Shown here piece after piece: positions 15,849-23,254 of a stretch of DNA of 43,601 nt. Position 1 is the stretch's first letter. The number at the start of each line of letters is the position of its first letter. The translations under genes and the position numbers were made by a program. Under the pieces are notes generated by a model, which had not been told where the DNA came from, ran no database searches, and saw nothing but the letters and a program-made list of their open reading frames with translations. This DNA comes from Planctomycetota bacterium (lineage in GTDB: Bacteria; Planctomycetota; Planctomycetia; Pirellulales; PLA5), in contig QEVJ01000034.1 in assembly GCA_003576845.1 (NCBI GenBank), positions 1-43,601 on the forward strand, given 5' to 3'.

Positions 15849-18257
15849 TCAATTCCGCGTCGTCGCCTCTTGCAGGTTGAGCAACGTCCGCGCCACGCTC
15901 GTCCAGGCGGCGATTTCGGTGGGTTGGCGAATCGGCGGCGCGGGGTGTAGGCCTTCCGACAACAGCCGTTTGGCTTCGTCGGGATTGGCATCGAAATGGG
16001 CCGCGTGATCCCGGTAGAGTTGCCCGACGACATAGGTTTCGCCGTCGGTCGGCACGCGCGACAGAACGGTGCGCCACGCGAACCGAATGCGCTCGCCGCT
16101 CGTCGCGCCGCCTTCTTCGATCACCCGCACGGCCAGAACGCGCGCGGCTTCGACGAACGTCGGATCGTTCAAGAGCACGAGTGCGGACTTCGGCGTGTTC
16201 GACACAGGGCGTTCGGCGGTGCACTCCTCGCGCGAGGTCGCGTCGAGCGCCAGCATGCTCGGATGCAGAAACGTGCGTTGCCAGTGCGTGTACAGCCCGC
16301 GGCGATATTGATTCTCGCCGACGTCGGCTTTCCACACGCGCGGCGGAAAGTTGAGGTGCTTCCAATACCCGGCCGGTTGATAGGGCTTGACGCTCGGCCC
16401 GCCGATCTTGAGCGACAATAGCCCGGCGGCGAACAAGGCGTTGTCGCGGATCGCCTCCGCTTCGAGCCGCCACCGCCCCTGCCGCGCGAACAGCCGGTTC
16501 TGCGGATCGCGGGCTGCGGCTTCCGGCGACGGGACGGACGAGCGGCGATACGTCTGCGAGGTGACGAGCTTGCGAACCATCTGCTTGACGTCCCAGCCGC
16601 TTTCGAGCATCTCCGTGGCGAGGTAATCGAGCAGCTTGGGATGCGTCGGCCACTCGCCTTGGACGCCAAAGTCGTCGAGCCGCTTCGAAAGGCCGACGCC
16701 GAAATACGCCTTCCACAGCCGATTGACGAGCACGCGCGACGCGAGCGGGTTCTCCGGCGCGACGATCCAATTCGCCAGGTCGAGCCGCGAGAGCCGGCCC
16801 GACGTCATTTCCGGCAGCGACGCAAACGCAGGAAAGGCGTGCGGATAGGCCGACTCGACGACTGCCCCGCTCTTGTCCTGCCAGTTGCCGCGCGGAAGGA
16901 TCCGCATCTCGCGCGGCTTCGTCGACGCCGTCACCATCGTGCGCGTCAAACCCTTCTCAAACTTCGCGCGGGCGGCGACGAGCTTATCGCGCTGCTTCTT
17001 AAGATCGGCGGCGGCTTCGCCGTCGGAAGCGTCCTCGATCCGCGCGTCGAGGGCGGCGATCTCGGCATTCATCGCGTCGAGCCGGCGGCGTTCGATCGGC
17101 GTGGGCACGGGAATCTCCGGCTCGCGGCGGCCGTTGCCGTATACGCCCCGCTCTTGCACGTCCGCAAAGAACGCCGCGAAGCTGTAAAAGTCGCGCGTCG
17201 AAAGCGGATCGTACTTGTGATCGTGGCACTCCGCGCAGCCGAGCGTCAGACCCAGCCACACGCCCGCGGTCGTCCGCACGCGGTCGGCGGCATACTTCTC
17301 GATGTACTCGGCCGCCTGCGCGCCGCCCTCTTCCGTCGTCTTGTTGAGCCGGTTGTAGCCCGTCGCCACCCGCTGGGAAAGCGTCGCATCGGGCAGTAAG
17401 TCGCCGGCGAGCTGCTCGCGCGTGAACTGGTCGAACGGCATGTTCGCGTTGAACGCCGCGATCACGTAGTCGCGATACGGCGAAATCGGCTGATCGTTGT
17501 CGCTGTGGTAGCCGCACGAATCGCCGTAGCGGACCAGATCGAGCCACTGCACGGCCATGCGTTCGCCATACTGCGGCGCGGCCAGCAATCGATCGGCGAC
17601 GCGCTCGACGGCGTCGGGACTCTCATCCACAACGAAGGCGTCGACTTCCGCAGGCGTCGGCGGCAAGCCAACCAGATCGAACGACAGCCGCCGCAACAGC
17701 GTCACGCGATCGGCCGGCGGCACGGGCGCGAGATTCTCCCGCCGCAGCCGAGCGAGAACGAACGTATCGGCGGCGCCGCGCGGCTCATCGCCCGGCGCAA
17801 CCTCGGCGAGCGGCGGCCGCCGAACCGGTTCGTATGCCCAGTGCCCCTGCCACTTTGCCCCTGCGGCGATCCACCGACGCAAAAGTTCGATCTGCTTCGC
17901 CGAGAGCCGCTTCTTTGTCTCCGGGGGCGGCATGCGAACATCGTCGTCGTCGCTGGCCACCCGGGCCAAAAGCGCGCTTGCCTCCGCGTCGCCGGGAACG
18001 ATCGCCCGCTCGCCGCTTTCGAGTTCCGCCTTGGCCTCCGCTTCGACGTCGAACCGCAATCCCGCCTCCCGCGTGCCGGCGTCGGGACCGTGGCAGGCAA
18101 AGCAGTTTTCGGACAGGATCGTGCGGATGTCGCGGTTGAACGCAATCTCGGCATCGGCGTCGTCGCCAGCGTACGCGCCGGGCGCGACTACCGCGACCAC
18201 CAATACAACCGACGCGACGGCGCGGCCGAACGATTCGAACTGGCGCGCGTGCTTCAT
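15849..18257 (-). CDS. PSCyt1/DUF1549/DUF1553 cytochrome c-type planctomycete protein
   Basis: The 802-residue exported protein starts at ATG 18257, which has AAGGGG about nine bases upstream, and has a signal peptide ending near APGAYAG (residue 30). A planctomycete cytochrome domain carries the heme motif CFACH (52-56). A PSCyt2 (DUF1549) region at about 158-365 includes SFDLVGLPPTPAEVDAF, WLDLVRYGDSCGY and a second CXXCH motif, CAECH. A PSD1 (DUF1553) region at about 480-735 includes NPLASRVLVNRLWKAYFG and GWDVKQMVRKLVTSQTYRRS. Family members usually sit beside a DUF1501 protein and are suspected to act in periplasmic redox degradation of polysaccharides. No DUF1501 partner follows here; the neighbour is an AAA ATPase. 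Confidence 0.93.
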   Translation of the reverse strand: MKHARQFESFGRAVASVVLVVAVVAPGAYAGDDADAEIAFNRDIRTILSENCFACHGPDAGTREAGLRFDVEAEAKAELESGERAIVPGDAEASALLARVASDDDDVRMPPPETKKRLSAKQIELLRRWIAAGAKWQGHWAYEPVRRPPLAEVAPGDEPRGAADTFVLARLRRENLAPVPPADRVTLLRRLSFDLVGLPPTPAEVDAFVVDESPDAVERVADRLLAAPQYGERMAVQWLDLVRYGDSCGYHSDNDQPISPYRDYVIAAFNANMPFDQFTREQLAGDLLPDATLSQRVATGYNRLNKTTEEGGAQAAEYIEKYAADRVRTTAGVWLGLTLGCAECHDHKYDPLSTRDFYSFAAFFADVQERGVYGNGRREPEIPVPTPIERRRLDAMNAEIAALDARIEDASDGEAAADLKKQRDKLVAARAKFEKGLTRTMVTASTKPREMRILPRGNWQDKSGAVVESAYPHAFPAFASLPEMTSGRLSRLDLANWIVAPENPLASRVLVNRLWKAYFGVGLSKRLDDFGVQGEWPTHPKLLDYLATEMLESGWDVKQMVRKLVTSQTYRRSSVPSPEAAARDPQNRLFARQGRWRLEAEAIRDNALFAAGLLSLKIGGPSVKPYQPAGYWKHLNFPPRVWKADVGENQYRRGLYTHWQRTFLHPSMLALDATSREECTAERPVSNTPKSALVLLNDPTFVEAARVLAVRVIEEGGATSGERIRFAWRTVLSRVPTDGETYVVGQLYRDHAAHFDANPDEAKRLLSEGLHPAPPIRQPTEIAAWTSVARTLLNLQEATTRN

Positions 18258-18345
18258 CGTGAATCGCCCCTTGTTGCTCGGGAGCGGTTCATTATCGCTA
18301 CCCCCGCAGGCGGATTCCAGAGGGACGCACAATTCGGGCGGCGTC

Positions 18346-18361
18346 CCACGGAAAACCGTGG
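18346..18361. repeat. Short hairpin CCACGG-AAAA-CCGTGG
   Basis: A perfect 6-base-arm inverted repeat with an AAAA loop lies in the 130-base gap between the AAA ATPase stop and the cytochrome gene start, both on the minus strand. It may help end the ATPase transcript, but no U-run follows on that strand. Confidence 0.35.
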
Positions 18362-18387
18362 CCGAGGAGCGATGCTTCGCGCAACGT

Positions 18388-19560
18388 TCAGTCGAGCTGT
18401 GCCGCCGGGCCTTCCTGCCGCGCCGCCGCAACGTCGCGCGCGACGTGCGCCGCAAAGCCGATCGGCTGCCGCGGGCGCACGTCGCGGTTTCGTGCGCGGA
18501 TCGCGTCGATCGCCGCCGACCAGTCCCAGACGCCGCCCTCGACGAACCGCATCACGAGCAGCTTGCGGACTTCTTCGAGTTCGGCGAACGACAGGCCGTC
18601 GGTTTCGCTCGCCGCGCGGTCGATGTCGATGGCCGCGCGAATGTCGGCATGCCAGCGTTCGGCGATCAGGCGGCGGCGAAGGTCGACGTCGGGCCGCGGA
18701 AAGGTCAGCACCACGTCGATGCGCCCCGGGCGGCGAAGGGCGAGGTCGACCCGCTCGACGTGCAGGTTCGACGTGAAAACGTAGACGACATCGTGCCGCG
18801 CGCGAACGCCGTCGAGCTGGCCCAGCAGGGTCGTCTGGTTCGAGCCGAGACCGTCCGACGAGCGCAGCGTGAGCAGGGCGTCGAAGTCGTCGAACAGGAC
18901 GATGCCCGGCCGCTTGGGCTGGAAAAGCTTGTCGATGTCCCCTTCGCGGCATGCCCGCTCGAACTGGCCGACGGTGACGGTGCGGAACGACAGACCGCGG
19001 CGAAGGCACTGTGCGCGGAGATGGCGGCAAGCCATCGTCTTGCCGTTGCCCGGTTCGCCCAACAGGAGCACGCCCCGCTTCGCGGCGACGTCGTAGCGGC
19101 GGAGCAACTCGCGGCCGCGCCGCAGAAAGCCGATCGTGTTGTCGTAGAGCCGCTGGCGCAGCGATTCGGCGAGCACGGGCGGAGGCTCCGCGCGGCCGCC
19201 GCGGACCATCCGGCGAACGAAGCGATACACGGCGCGGGCGTCGCACGCGCGCACCGCCCAGAAGTCGCAGATCGTCACGGCGCCGGGAACGGAGACGAAC
19301 GCCAGGGGTATCGGGTCGTCCCCGCGAGACATACGAAAGATCTCGATACCCGAGAAGAGCGAATGTCCGCGGTCCCCGTCGTCGACGCTCATCAGCGGGC
19401 CGCTATCGGAGAACCCGCGGCGACCGACGAACTTGAGCTTCTTGCGGAGTTGCTGCGACATGTCCCAGTCGAGATAAACCGCGTGAGCGGGCGCACCGAG
19501 AGCGCTGGCCGCCTCGGTGAGGCAGAAGTCGATGTCGCGCTGGTAGGCGGCGAGTTTCAT
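18388..19560 (-). CDS. AAA+ ATPase with N-terminal unknown domain
   Basis: The 390-residue protein has about 145 residues of unrecognised N-terminal sequence, followed by a single AAA+ module. Walker A is GEPGNGKT (168-175), Walker B is IVLFDDFD (220-227), sensor 1 lies in VYVFTSNL, and RRPGRID precedes the helical lid. This order is of the FtsH/BCS1/proteasomal-ATPase kind, which remodels proteins, but there is no protease domain. The N-terminal part presumably selects the target. It is soluble, with no signal peptide or membrane segment. It is divergent from the HD-domain gene with 110 bases between. Role unknown. Confidence 0.85.
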   Translation of the reverse strand: MKLAAYQRDIDFCLTEAASALGAPAHAVYLDWDMSQQLRKKLKFVGRRGFSDSGPLMSVDDGDRGHSLFSGIEIFRMSRGDDPIPLAFVSVPGAVTICDFWAVRACDARAVYRFVRRMVRGGRAEPPPVLAESLRQRLYDNTIGFLRRGRELLRRYDVAAKRGVLLLGEPGNGKTMACRHLRAQCLRRGLSFRTVTVGQFERACREGDIDKLFQPKRPGIVLFDDFDALLTLRSSDGLGSNQTTLLGQLDGVRARHDVVYVFTSNLHVERVDLALRRPGRIDVVLTFPRPDVDLRRRLIAERWHADIRAAIDIDRAASETDGLSFAELEEVRKLLVMRFVEGGVWDWSAAIDAIRARNRDVRPRQPIGFAAHVARDVAAARQEGPAAQLD

Positions 19561-19588
19561 GGTAGAGCAGAGGACAGCACGGGGCCGA

Positions 19589-19618
19589 TTGAGGTTCGCG
19601 GCGTCTTGCGCGTAGAAT
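19589..19618 (+). promoter_or_regulatory. Candidate sigma70-like promoter for the HD-domain gene
   Basis: TTGAGG (19589-19594) and TAGAAT (19613-19618) are spaced by 18 bases, about 50 bases upstream of the ATG at 19671, in the divergent gap. Spacing and position fit; the match is moderate. Confidence 0.4.
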
Positions 19619-19670
19619 GGCCGCGCGGGTCGGGTGGACAGACTCGCTCAAACGCGGAGTGAGCCAATCG

Positions 19671-20363
19671 ATGAGTACCGCCGAAAATGCTTCCTTGACG
19701 CACCGAGACATAATCGCCCGCACGGCGGCCCACGTTCGCTCGGTCCTTTCCGGCGACGGCACGGGACACGATTGGCATCACGTCGAGCGCGTTCGCCGCG
19801 TGGCGCTGCGACTGGCCGCGGCGGAAGGGGCCGATCCATTCGTCGTCGAGTTGGCGGCGCTCCTGCACGACGTGGCCGATTGGAAATTCCACGGCGGCGA
19901 CGACACGGCCGGACCGCGGGCGGCGCGAACGTGGCTCGCGTCGCTCGCCGTCGACGAAACCACCGTCGAGCACGTGGCGTCGATCGTAGCAGGGTTGTCG
20001 TTCAAAGGCGCCGGTGTCGCGACCGAGATGCCGACGGTCGAGGGCCGCGTGGTGCAGGACGCCGATCGGCTCGACGCGCTCGGCGCGATCGGCGTCGCCC
20101 GCACGTTTGCCTACGGCGGGCACCGCGGACAGCCGCTCTACGATCCCGACATCGCGCGGACGCCGCACGCCGATTTCGCCGCCTACAAAAAACCGGGCGG
20201 AACGTCGCTCAACCATTTCTACGAGAAGCTGCTGCTGCTCAAGAACCGGATGCAGACAGAAACCGGCCGGCGCTGGGCGGAAGCACGCCACGCCTACATC
20301 GAGCAGTTCATAGCGCGGTTCTTGAGCGAGTGGAACGGCGATGATGGGCCGGTGAAAGTATAG
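19671..20363 (+). CDS. HD-domain phosphohydrolase, YedJ-like
   Basis: The 230-residue protein starts at ATG 19671, with GGAG eleven bases upstream; in-frame sequence further upstream lies in the promoter region. It shows the HD superfamily metal ligands: HDWHHVERV (from residue 33), LLHDVADWKF (His66, Asp67) and DADRLDALGAIG (from 130). KPGGTSLNHFYEKLLLLK near the C-terminus is characteristic of the YedJ-type family. It probably hydrolyses a phosphate ester or nucleotide in the cytoplasm; the substrate is unknown. It stands alone between an AAA ATPase (divergent) and a small hypothetical gene (convergent). Confidence 0.88.
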   Translation: MSTAENASLTHRDIIARTAAHVRSVLSGDGTGHDWHHVERVRRVALRLAAAEGADPFVVELAALLHDVADWKFHGGDDTAGPRAARTWLASLAVDETTVEHVASIVAGLSFKGAGVATEMPTVEGRVVQDADRLDALGAIGVARTFAYGGHRGQPLYDPDIARTPHADFAAYKKPGGTSLNHFYEKLLLLKNRMQTETGRRWAEARHAYIEQFIARFLSEWNGDDGPVKV

Positions 20364-20409
20364 CGAATAGGATTCAGCGTTCCTGGATCTCTCGGACACT
20401 TGAAACAAA

Positions 20410-20476
20410 GAACCTATTCCAGAACCCGTTGTTGTCGCCGCTCTCCCGCCCGAGCCACGGGTTCTGGGATAGGTTC
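20410..20476. repeat. 20-base inverted repeat between convergent genes
   Basis: The left arm (20410-20429) and right arm (20457-20476) pair over 20 bases with a single mismatch, around a 27-base loop. The arms read GAACCTATTCCAGAACCCGT and, on the other strand, GAACCTATCCCAGAACCCGT. It lies between the HD gene and the convergent small gene and also marks the edge of the lower-GC patch. It may be a terminator or a dispersed palindrome. Confidence 0.7.
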
Positions 20477-20497
20477 TACGTGTGGTATGGCGAATAC

Positions 20498-20929
20498 TCA
20501 ACTTGAATTGGCGAGTCCATGCGTAGCGATTCGGACGAATCGTCCTGTTTCCGATAGCTCACGCGCGACGAACTCCAGTAGATTTCGACGACCTTCCCGG
20601 CCAGGTTCCATATTCAATTCCCTCAGCAAGTCCAGTAGTTCCTGCGGCTCCACTTCGTTGGCTTCAAAGTAGCGGATTAGCTCTTCCCGCTGCATCTTGA
20701 GCAAGTCCTGAACGGGCCTATCAATTCGCTTTGTCGCAACACGTACTATCTCGTCGACCAAGTCTTGACGTTTTGGCTTTGCGGTAACGGGAATGTCCAA
20801 CGACAGAGCGACTTCCCTGAGCAAATCCACACTGCACTTTTTGCTCTTCTCCAGCGCGGCTCTCAGTCCTTCCGCGCCAAGCCAGTGTGCGAGCAGCCGA
20901 GCGTCCAATGGCTTTTCTATTGAGGACAT
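20498..20929 (-). CDS. Small protein with two SAP/Rho-N-like segments, ParA partner
   Basis: The 143-residue protein starts at ATG 20929, preceded by AGGAG. Its start lies 13 bases inside the end of the ParA-like gene, so the two are coupled. No family is recognised with confidence. Residues about 33-72 (LLREVALSLDIPVTAKPKRQ, then DLVDEIV) and about 95-130 (LLDLLRELNMEP, then RRNLLEFVARELSETG) each look like a helix-loop-helix of SAP or Rho N-terminal type, folds that bind nucleic acid. It would then be the DNA-binding adaptor of the ATPase, as ParB or small centromere-binding proteins are for other ParA proteins. Composition is less GC-rich than in neighbouring genes. Confidence 0.65.
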   Translation of the reverse strand: MSSIEKPLDARLLAHWLGAEGLRAALEKSKKCSVDLLREVALSLDIPVTAKPKRQDLVDEIVRVATKRIDRPVQDLLKMQREELIRYFEANEVEPQELLDLLRELNMEPGREGRRNLLEFVARELSETGRFVRIATHGLANSS

Positions 20930-21807
20930 CGTTCGATAAACTCCTGCGTAACTCTTCGGTAATGATGGGCCTGCTTTTCGGCATTGGCACCAGCTATGTC
21001 ATAAACAGGACAGCGTTGAACTGCGGCTTGTCGCAAGCCATCCCCCTCAGTGACGTATTCACGGAATATGCCGCACGATTGCTGAAGCCGTCGGTATTCG
21101 GTGCGCTGAGTGCCTATCAACATGCCTCCCCATTCCCGCGCCATTACGGCAATCGCCCCCGAGAAAGCAGTTGGTACAAATCCGTGTCTTGATCCGGTCG
21201 CGTTCGCAATCATCTCCATATCACTGTTTACTTCGTTTATCGCCTGTATGGCCGACGGCACACCAATTGTAGATTGAAGGTCAAGCTTAACAGGCGATAC
21301 GCAATAGTTGCATGCGTAAACTACGGTTCGCAATAGATCGGAAAGCTCAGGATGTGAATCTACAAGTATGAAGTCGTATTCACTCCTAATCGGTTGCAAT
21401 ACGGCATCCAGTACGGCGAGGTGTTGCCAAAGGAGTCGGTTGTTCTCACGTATGTTGTTTGATGCCGGCATCCTTTCGACAGTTACTTGCGAAAGTCTAG
21501 GGTCTGCCGGAAGGAGCGCGATGTGGCTGGGAGTATCGAGAATCGTAACGGTCGGACTTTGGTGAGCACCACTGTACAAGTGCTGGAAGCGGTCGTAGAG
21601 CGTAAACTCGGCGGAAGGGTGCCCATCGCGAAAGTTCTCAATAAGCGCCGGCAGAAACCGGCACGTGAGACCGCCCCGTTGGTAGTCCGTATCAACGCAG
21701 AGGACTCTCTTCTGGTGATAGCGCTGCAAACCGACTGCGATGTGGTAACACGTCGTGGTCTTTCCTACACCACCCTTCTCGCTTATGAATCCTACCACGA
21801 TTCCCAT
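20917..21807 (-). CDS. ParA/Soj-like ATPase
   Basis: The protein is 296 residues from ATG 21807; the frame runs on upstream but into the insertion sequence and is not part of the gene. MGIVVGFISEKGGVGKTTT gives the deviant Walker A of ParA/MinD ATPases at the very N-terminus. VDTDYQRGG follows as the switch I region, TILDTPSH is Walker B-like, and a second acidic strand is YDFILVDSHPELSD. Such ATPases position DNA or cargo with a small partner, here the downstream SAP-like gene. One counted 60-base row (21241-21300) is 52% GC against 73% for row 39661-39720, suggesting foreign origin. An IS3 element ends 67 bases upstream, so the original promoter may be lost. Confidence 0.85.
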   Translation of the reverse strand: MGIVVGFISEKGGVGKTTTCYHIAVGLQRYHQKRVLCVDTDYQRGGLTCRFLPALIENFRDGHPSAEFTLYDRFQHLYSGAHQSPTVTILDTPSHIALLPADPRLSQVTVERMPASNNIRENNRLLWQHLAVLDAVLQPIRSEYDFILVDSHPELSDLLRTVVYACNYCVSPVKLDLQSTIGVPSAIQAINEVNSDMEMIANATGSRHGFVPTAFSGAIAVMAREWGGMLIGTQRTEYRRLQQSCGIFREYVTEGDGLRQAAVQRCPVYDIAGANAEKQAHHYRRVTQEFIERCPQ

Positions 21808-21930
21808 TGCGTGCGCCCTCGAAGTTCGTCGAAAACCAACACGTCTGTATCGTTTCGCGTTCGGTGAGGTGCCTGGGGTTTTCTGGACAGTCCAACTCCT
21901 TATTCTTGAAGGAAAAGGAAGGACGATCCG

Positions 21931-22230
21931 ATGGTCCAGACGAAAGGAAAGCGTGCCGCTCGTGGGCGGCGGCGGTTTACTGAGGAGTTCAAGCGGGAGG
22001 CCGTGCAGATGCTGCTCGATGGGCATTCGGCCGGGTCGGTGGCCACGCGGCTTGGTCTGTCGGGACCGAACTTGTTGTATCGCTGGAAGCAACTGGCCGT
22101 CGATCGCGCGGGACCGGCGGCGCGGACGCTCGGCGATCGTGTCGCACAACTCGAAGAAGAGCTCCGTCGCGTCGAGCGCGAACGCGACATCTTAAAAAAA
22201 GCGTTAGCCATCTTAAGCCGCCACACGTAG
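21931..22230 (+). CDS. IS3-family transposase OrfA
   Basis: The 99-residue protein begins with a helix-turn-helix (RRFTEEFKREAVQMLLDGHS, VATRLGLSGPNLLYRWK), which binds the element ends. A leucine-zipper-like helix (LGDRVAQLEEELRRVERERD) follows, and the protein ends ILSRHT. GGAAGGA lies shortly upstream of the ATG. Near its end, codons TTA AAA AAA (22192-22200) form a slippery A-run where a -1 shift enters the OrfB frame. Confidence 0.92.
   Translation: MVQTKGKRAARGRRRFTEEFKREAVQMLLDGHSAGSVATRLGLSGPNLLYRWKQLAVDRAGPAARTLGDRVAQLEEELRRVERERDILKKALAILSRHT
22194..22201 (+). promoter_or_regulatory. Programmed -1 frameshift site of the IS3 element
   Basis: Seven A residues followed by G (22194-22201) are read in OrfA as A-AAA-AAA. 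After a -1 slip the frame continues AGC GTT AGC CAT without stop into OrfB. This arrangement is standard for IS3 elements, which make the active OrfAB fusion this way. Confidence 0.7.
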
Positions 22231-22280
22231 CCGACGTTTACGCCCTGATCGAACAACTCACCTTTCCAGGAACCTTCGCC

Positions 22281-23105
22281 GTGACCGCCGTGTGCGATAC
22301 GCTCGATGTCAGCCGTGCGGGCTACTATGCCTGGCTCGATGAAGTCGAGACCGCGCGCGAGCATCGCGATCGCGAACTGATGCCGCTCGTGCGGAGCATC
22401 TTCTGGCGGCACAAGCGGCGCTACGGCGCGCGGCGGATCGCGCTGGAACTTGCGGCGCTGGGCGAGCCGTGCGGCGTCGATCGCGTGGCAAAACTGCTGA
22501 AAATCCAGGGTTTGAAGGCGATTCAGCCCAAATCCTTCAAGCCGCGGACCACCGACAGCGACCACGCGCTCGGATACAGCCCGAACTTGCTGATGCGAAG
22601 CCCGCCGCCCGTCGACGTGAACCGCGTGTGGGTCGCCGACATCACTTACATTCCCTTGAAGGAAAAAACCTTTGCGTACCTGGCACTCGCGCTCGATCTC
22701 TGCTCGCGGCGCGTGATCGGCTGGAACTTGGCCGAGCACATGACCGAGACGCTCGTCGTCGACGTGCTGCAACAAGCGATTCGTGCGCGGCAGCCGCCGC
22801 CGGCGCTCATCCATCACAGCGATCGCGGCGGACAATACGCCGGCGCCAAGTTTCGCGGCGTGCTGCGACGCGCCGCGATGCGGCAAAGCATGAGCCGCGC
22901 GGCAAACTGCTACGACAACGCCTTCATGGAATCTTGCTTCGGCACGATCAAGACCGAACTCGAAATGACCGAATACCCTGACAGCCAGACGGCCCGCCGC
23001 GACATCGCCAGCTACCTCAGCTACTACAACCACGACCGCCGCCACTCCTCGTTAAATTACCTCTCCCCAGCAGATTTCGAGGCCCAACTCAGCCGGTCCA
23101 CTTAA
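22281..23105 (+). CDS. IS3-family transposase OrfB (DDE integrase domain)
   Basis: The 274 residues from GTG 22281 carry the integrase core. Asp120 (VWVADITYI), Asp181 (HHSDRGGQY) and Glu217 (NAFMESCFGTIKTE) form a DDX35E triad. The HTH_21-like segment RRYGARRIALELAALG precedes it. The frame is open back to 22200, so the natural product is an OrfAB fusion made by frameshifting rather than a protein starting at the GTG. The sequence looks intact and potentially active. Confidence 0.92.
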   Translation: MTAVCDTLDVSRAGYYAWLDEVETAREHRDRELMPLVRSIFWRHKRRYGARRIALELAALGEPCGVDRVAKLLKIQGLKAIQPKSFKPRTTDSDHALGYSPNLLMRSPPPVDVNRVWVADITYIPLKEKTFAYLALALDLCSRRVIGWNLAEHMTETLVVDVLQQAIRARQPPPALIHHSDRGGQYAGAKFRGVLRRAAMRQSMSRAANCYDNAFMESCFGTIKTELEMTEYPDSQTARRDIASYLSYYNHDRRHSSLNYLSPADFEAQLSRST

Positions 23106-23254
23106 GCACTTCTACTGTCCGAAATTTGCCAAGCATCTCACGGTTACTGTGGTGCTTCGGATAGGCCAACACCGATAGATCACCACATTCGCCCCACTCT
23201 GCGCATTCTAGCCACAGCGAATTCCATTGCAAGTGACTCTGCGCGAAGCGAAGT

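Larger units (their letters stand above)
21874..23131 (+). mobile_element. IS3-family insertion sequence, about 1.26 kb
   Basis: The element carries OrfA and OrfB with a frameshift site between them. Its ends can be aligned as imperfect inverted repeats: the left end reads inward TGGGGTTTTCTGGACAGT and the right end, on the other strand, TGGCAAATTTCGGACAGT, sharing TGG and GGACAGT at equal distances. No convincing target duplication is visible, so the exact ends are uncertain by several bases. Both reading frames are intact. It lies between the ParA-like gene and valS. Confidence 0.8.

Noticed and set aside
21808-22149. N-terminal extension of the ParA-like protein
   Set aside because: It reads antisense through the IS3 element; the Walker A of ParA proteins belongs at the N-terminus, as given by ATG 21807.
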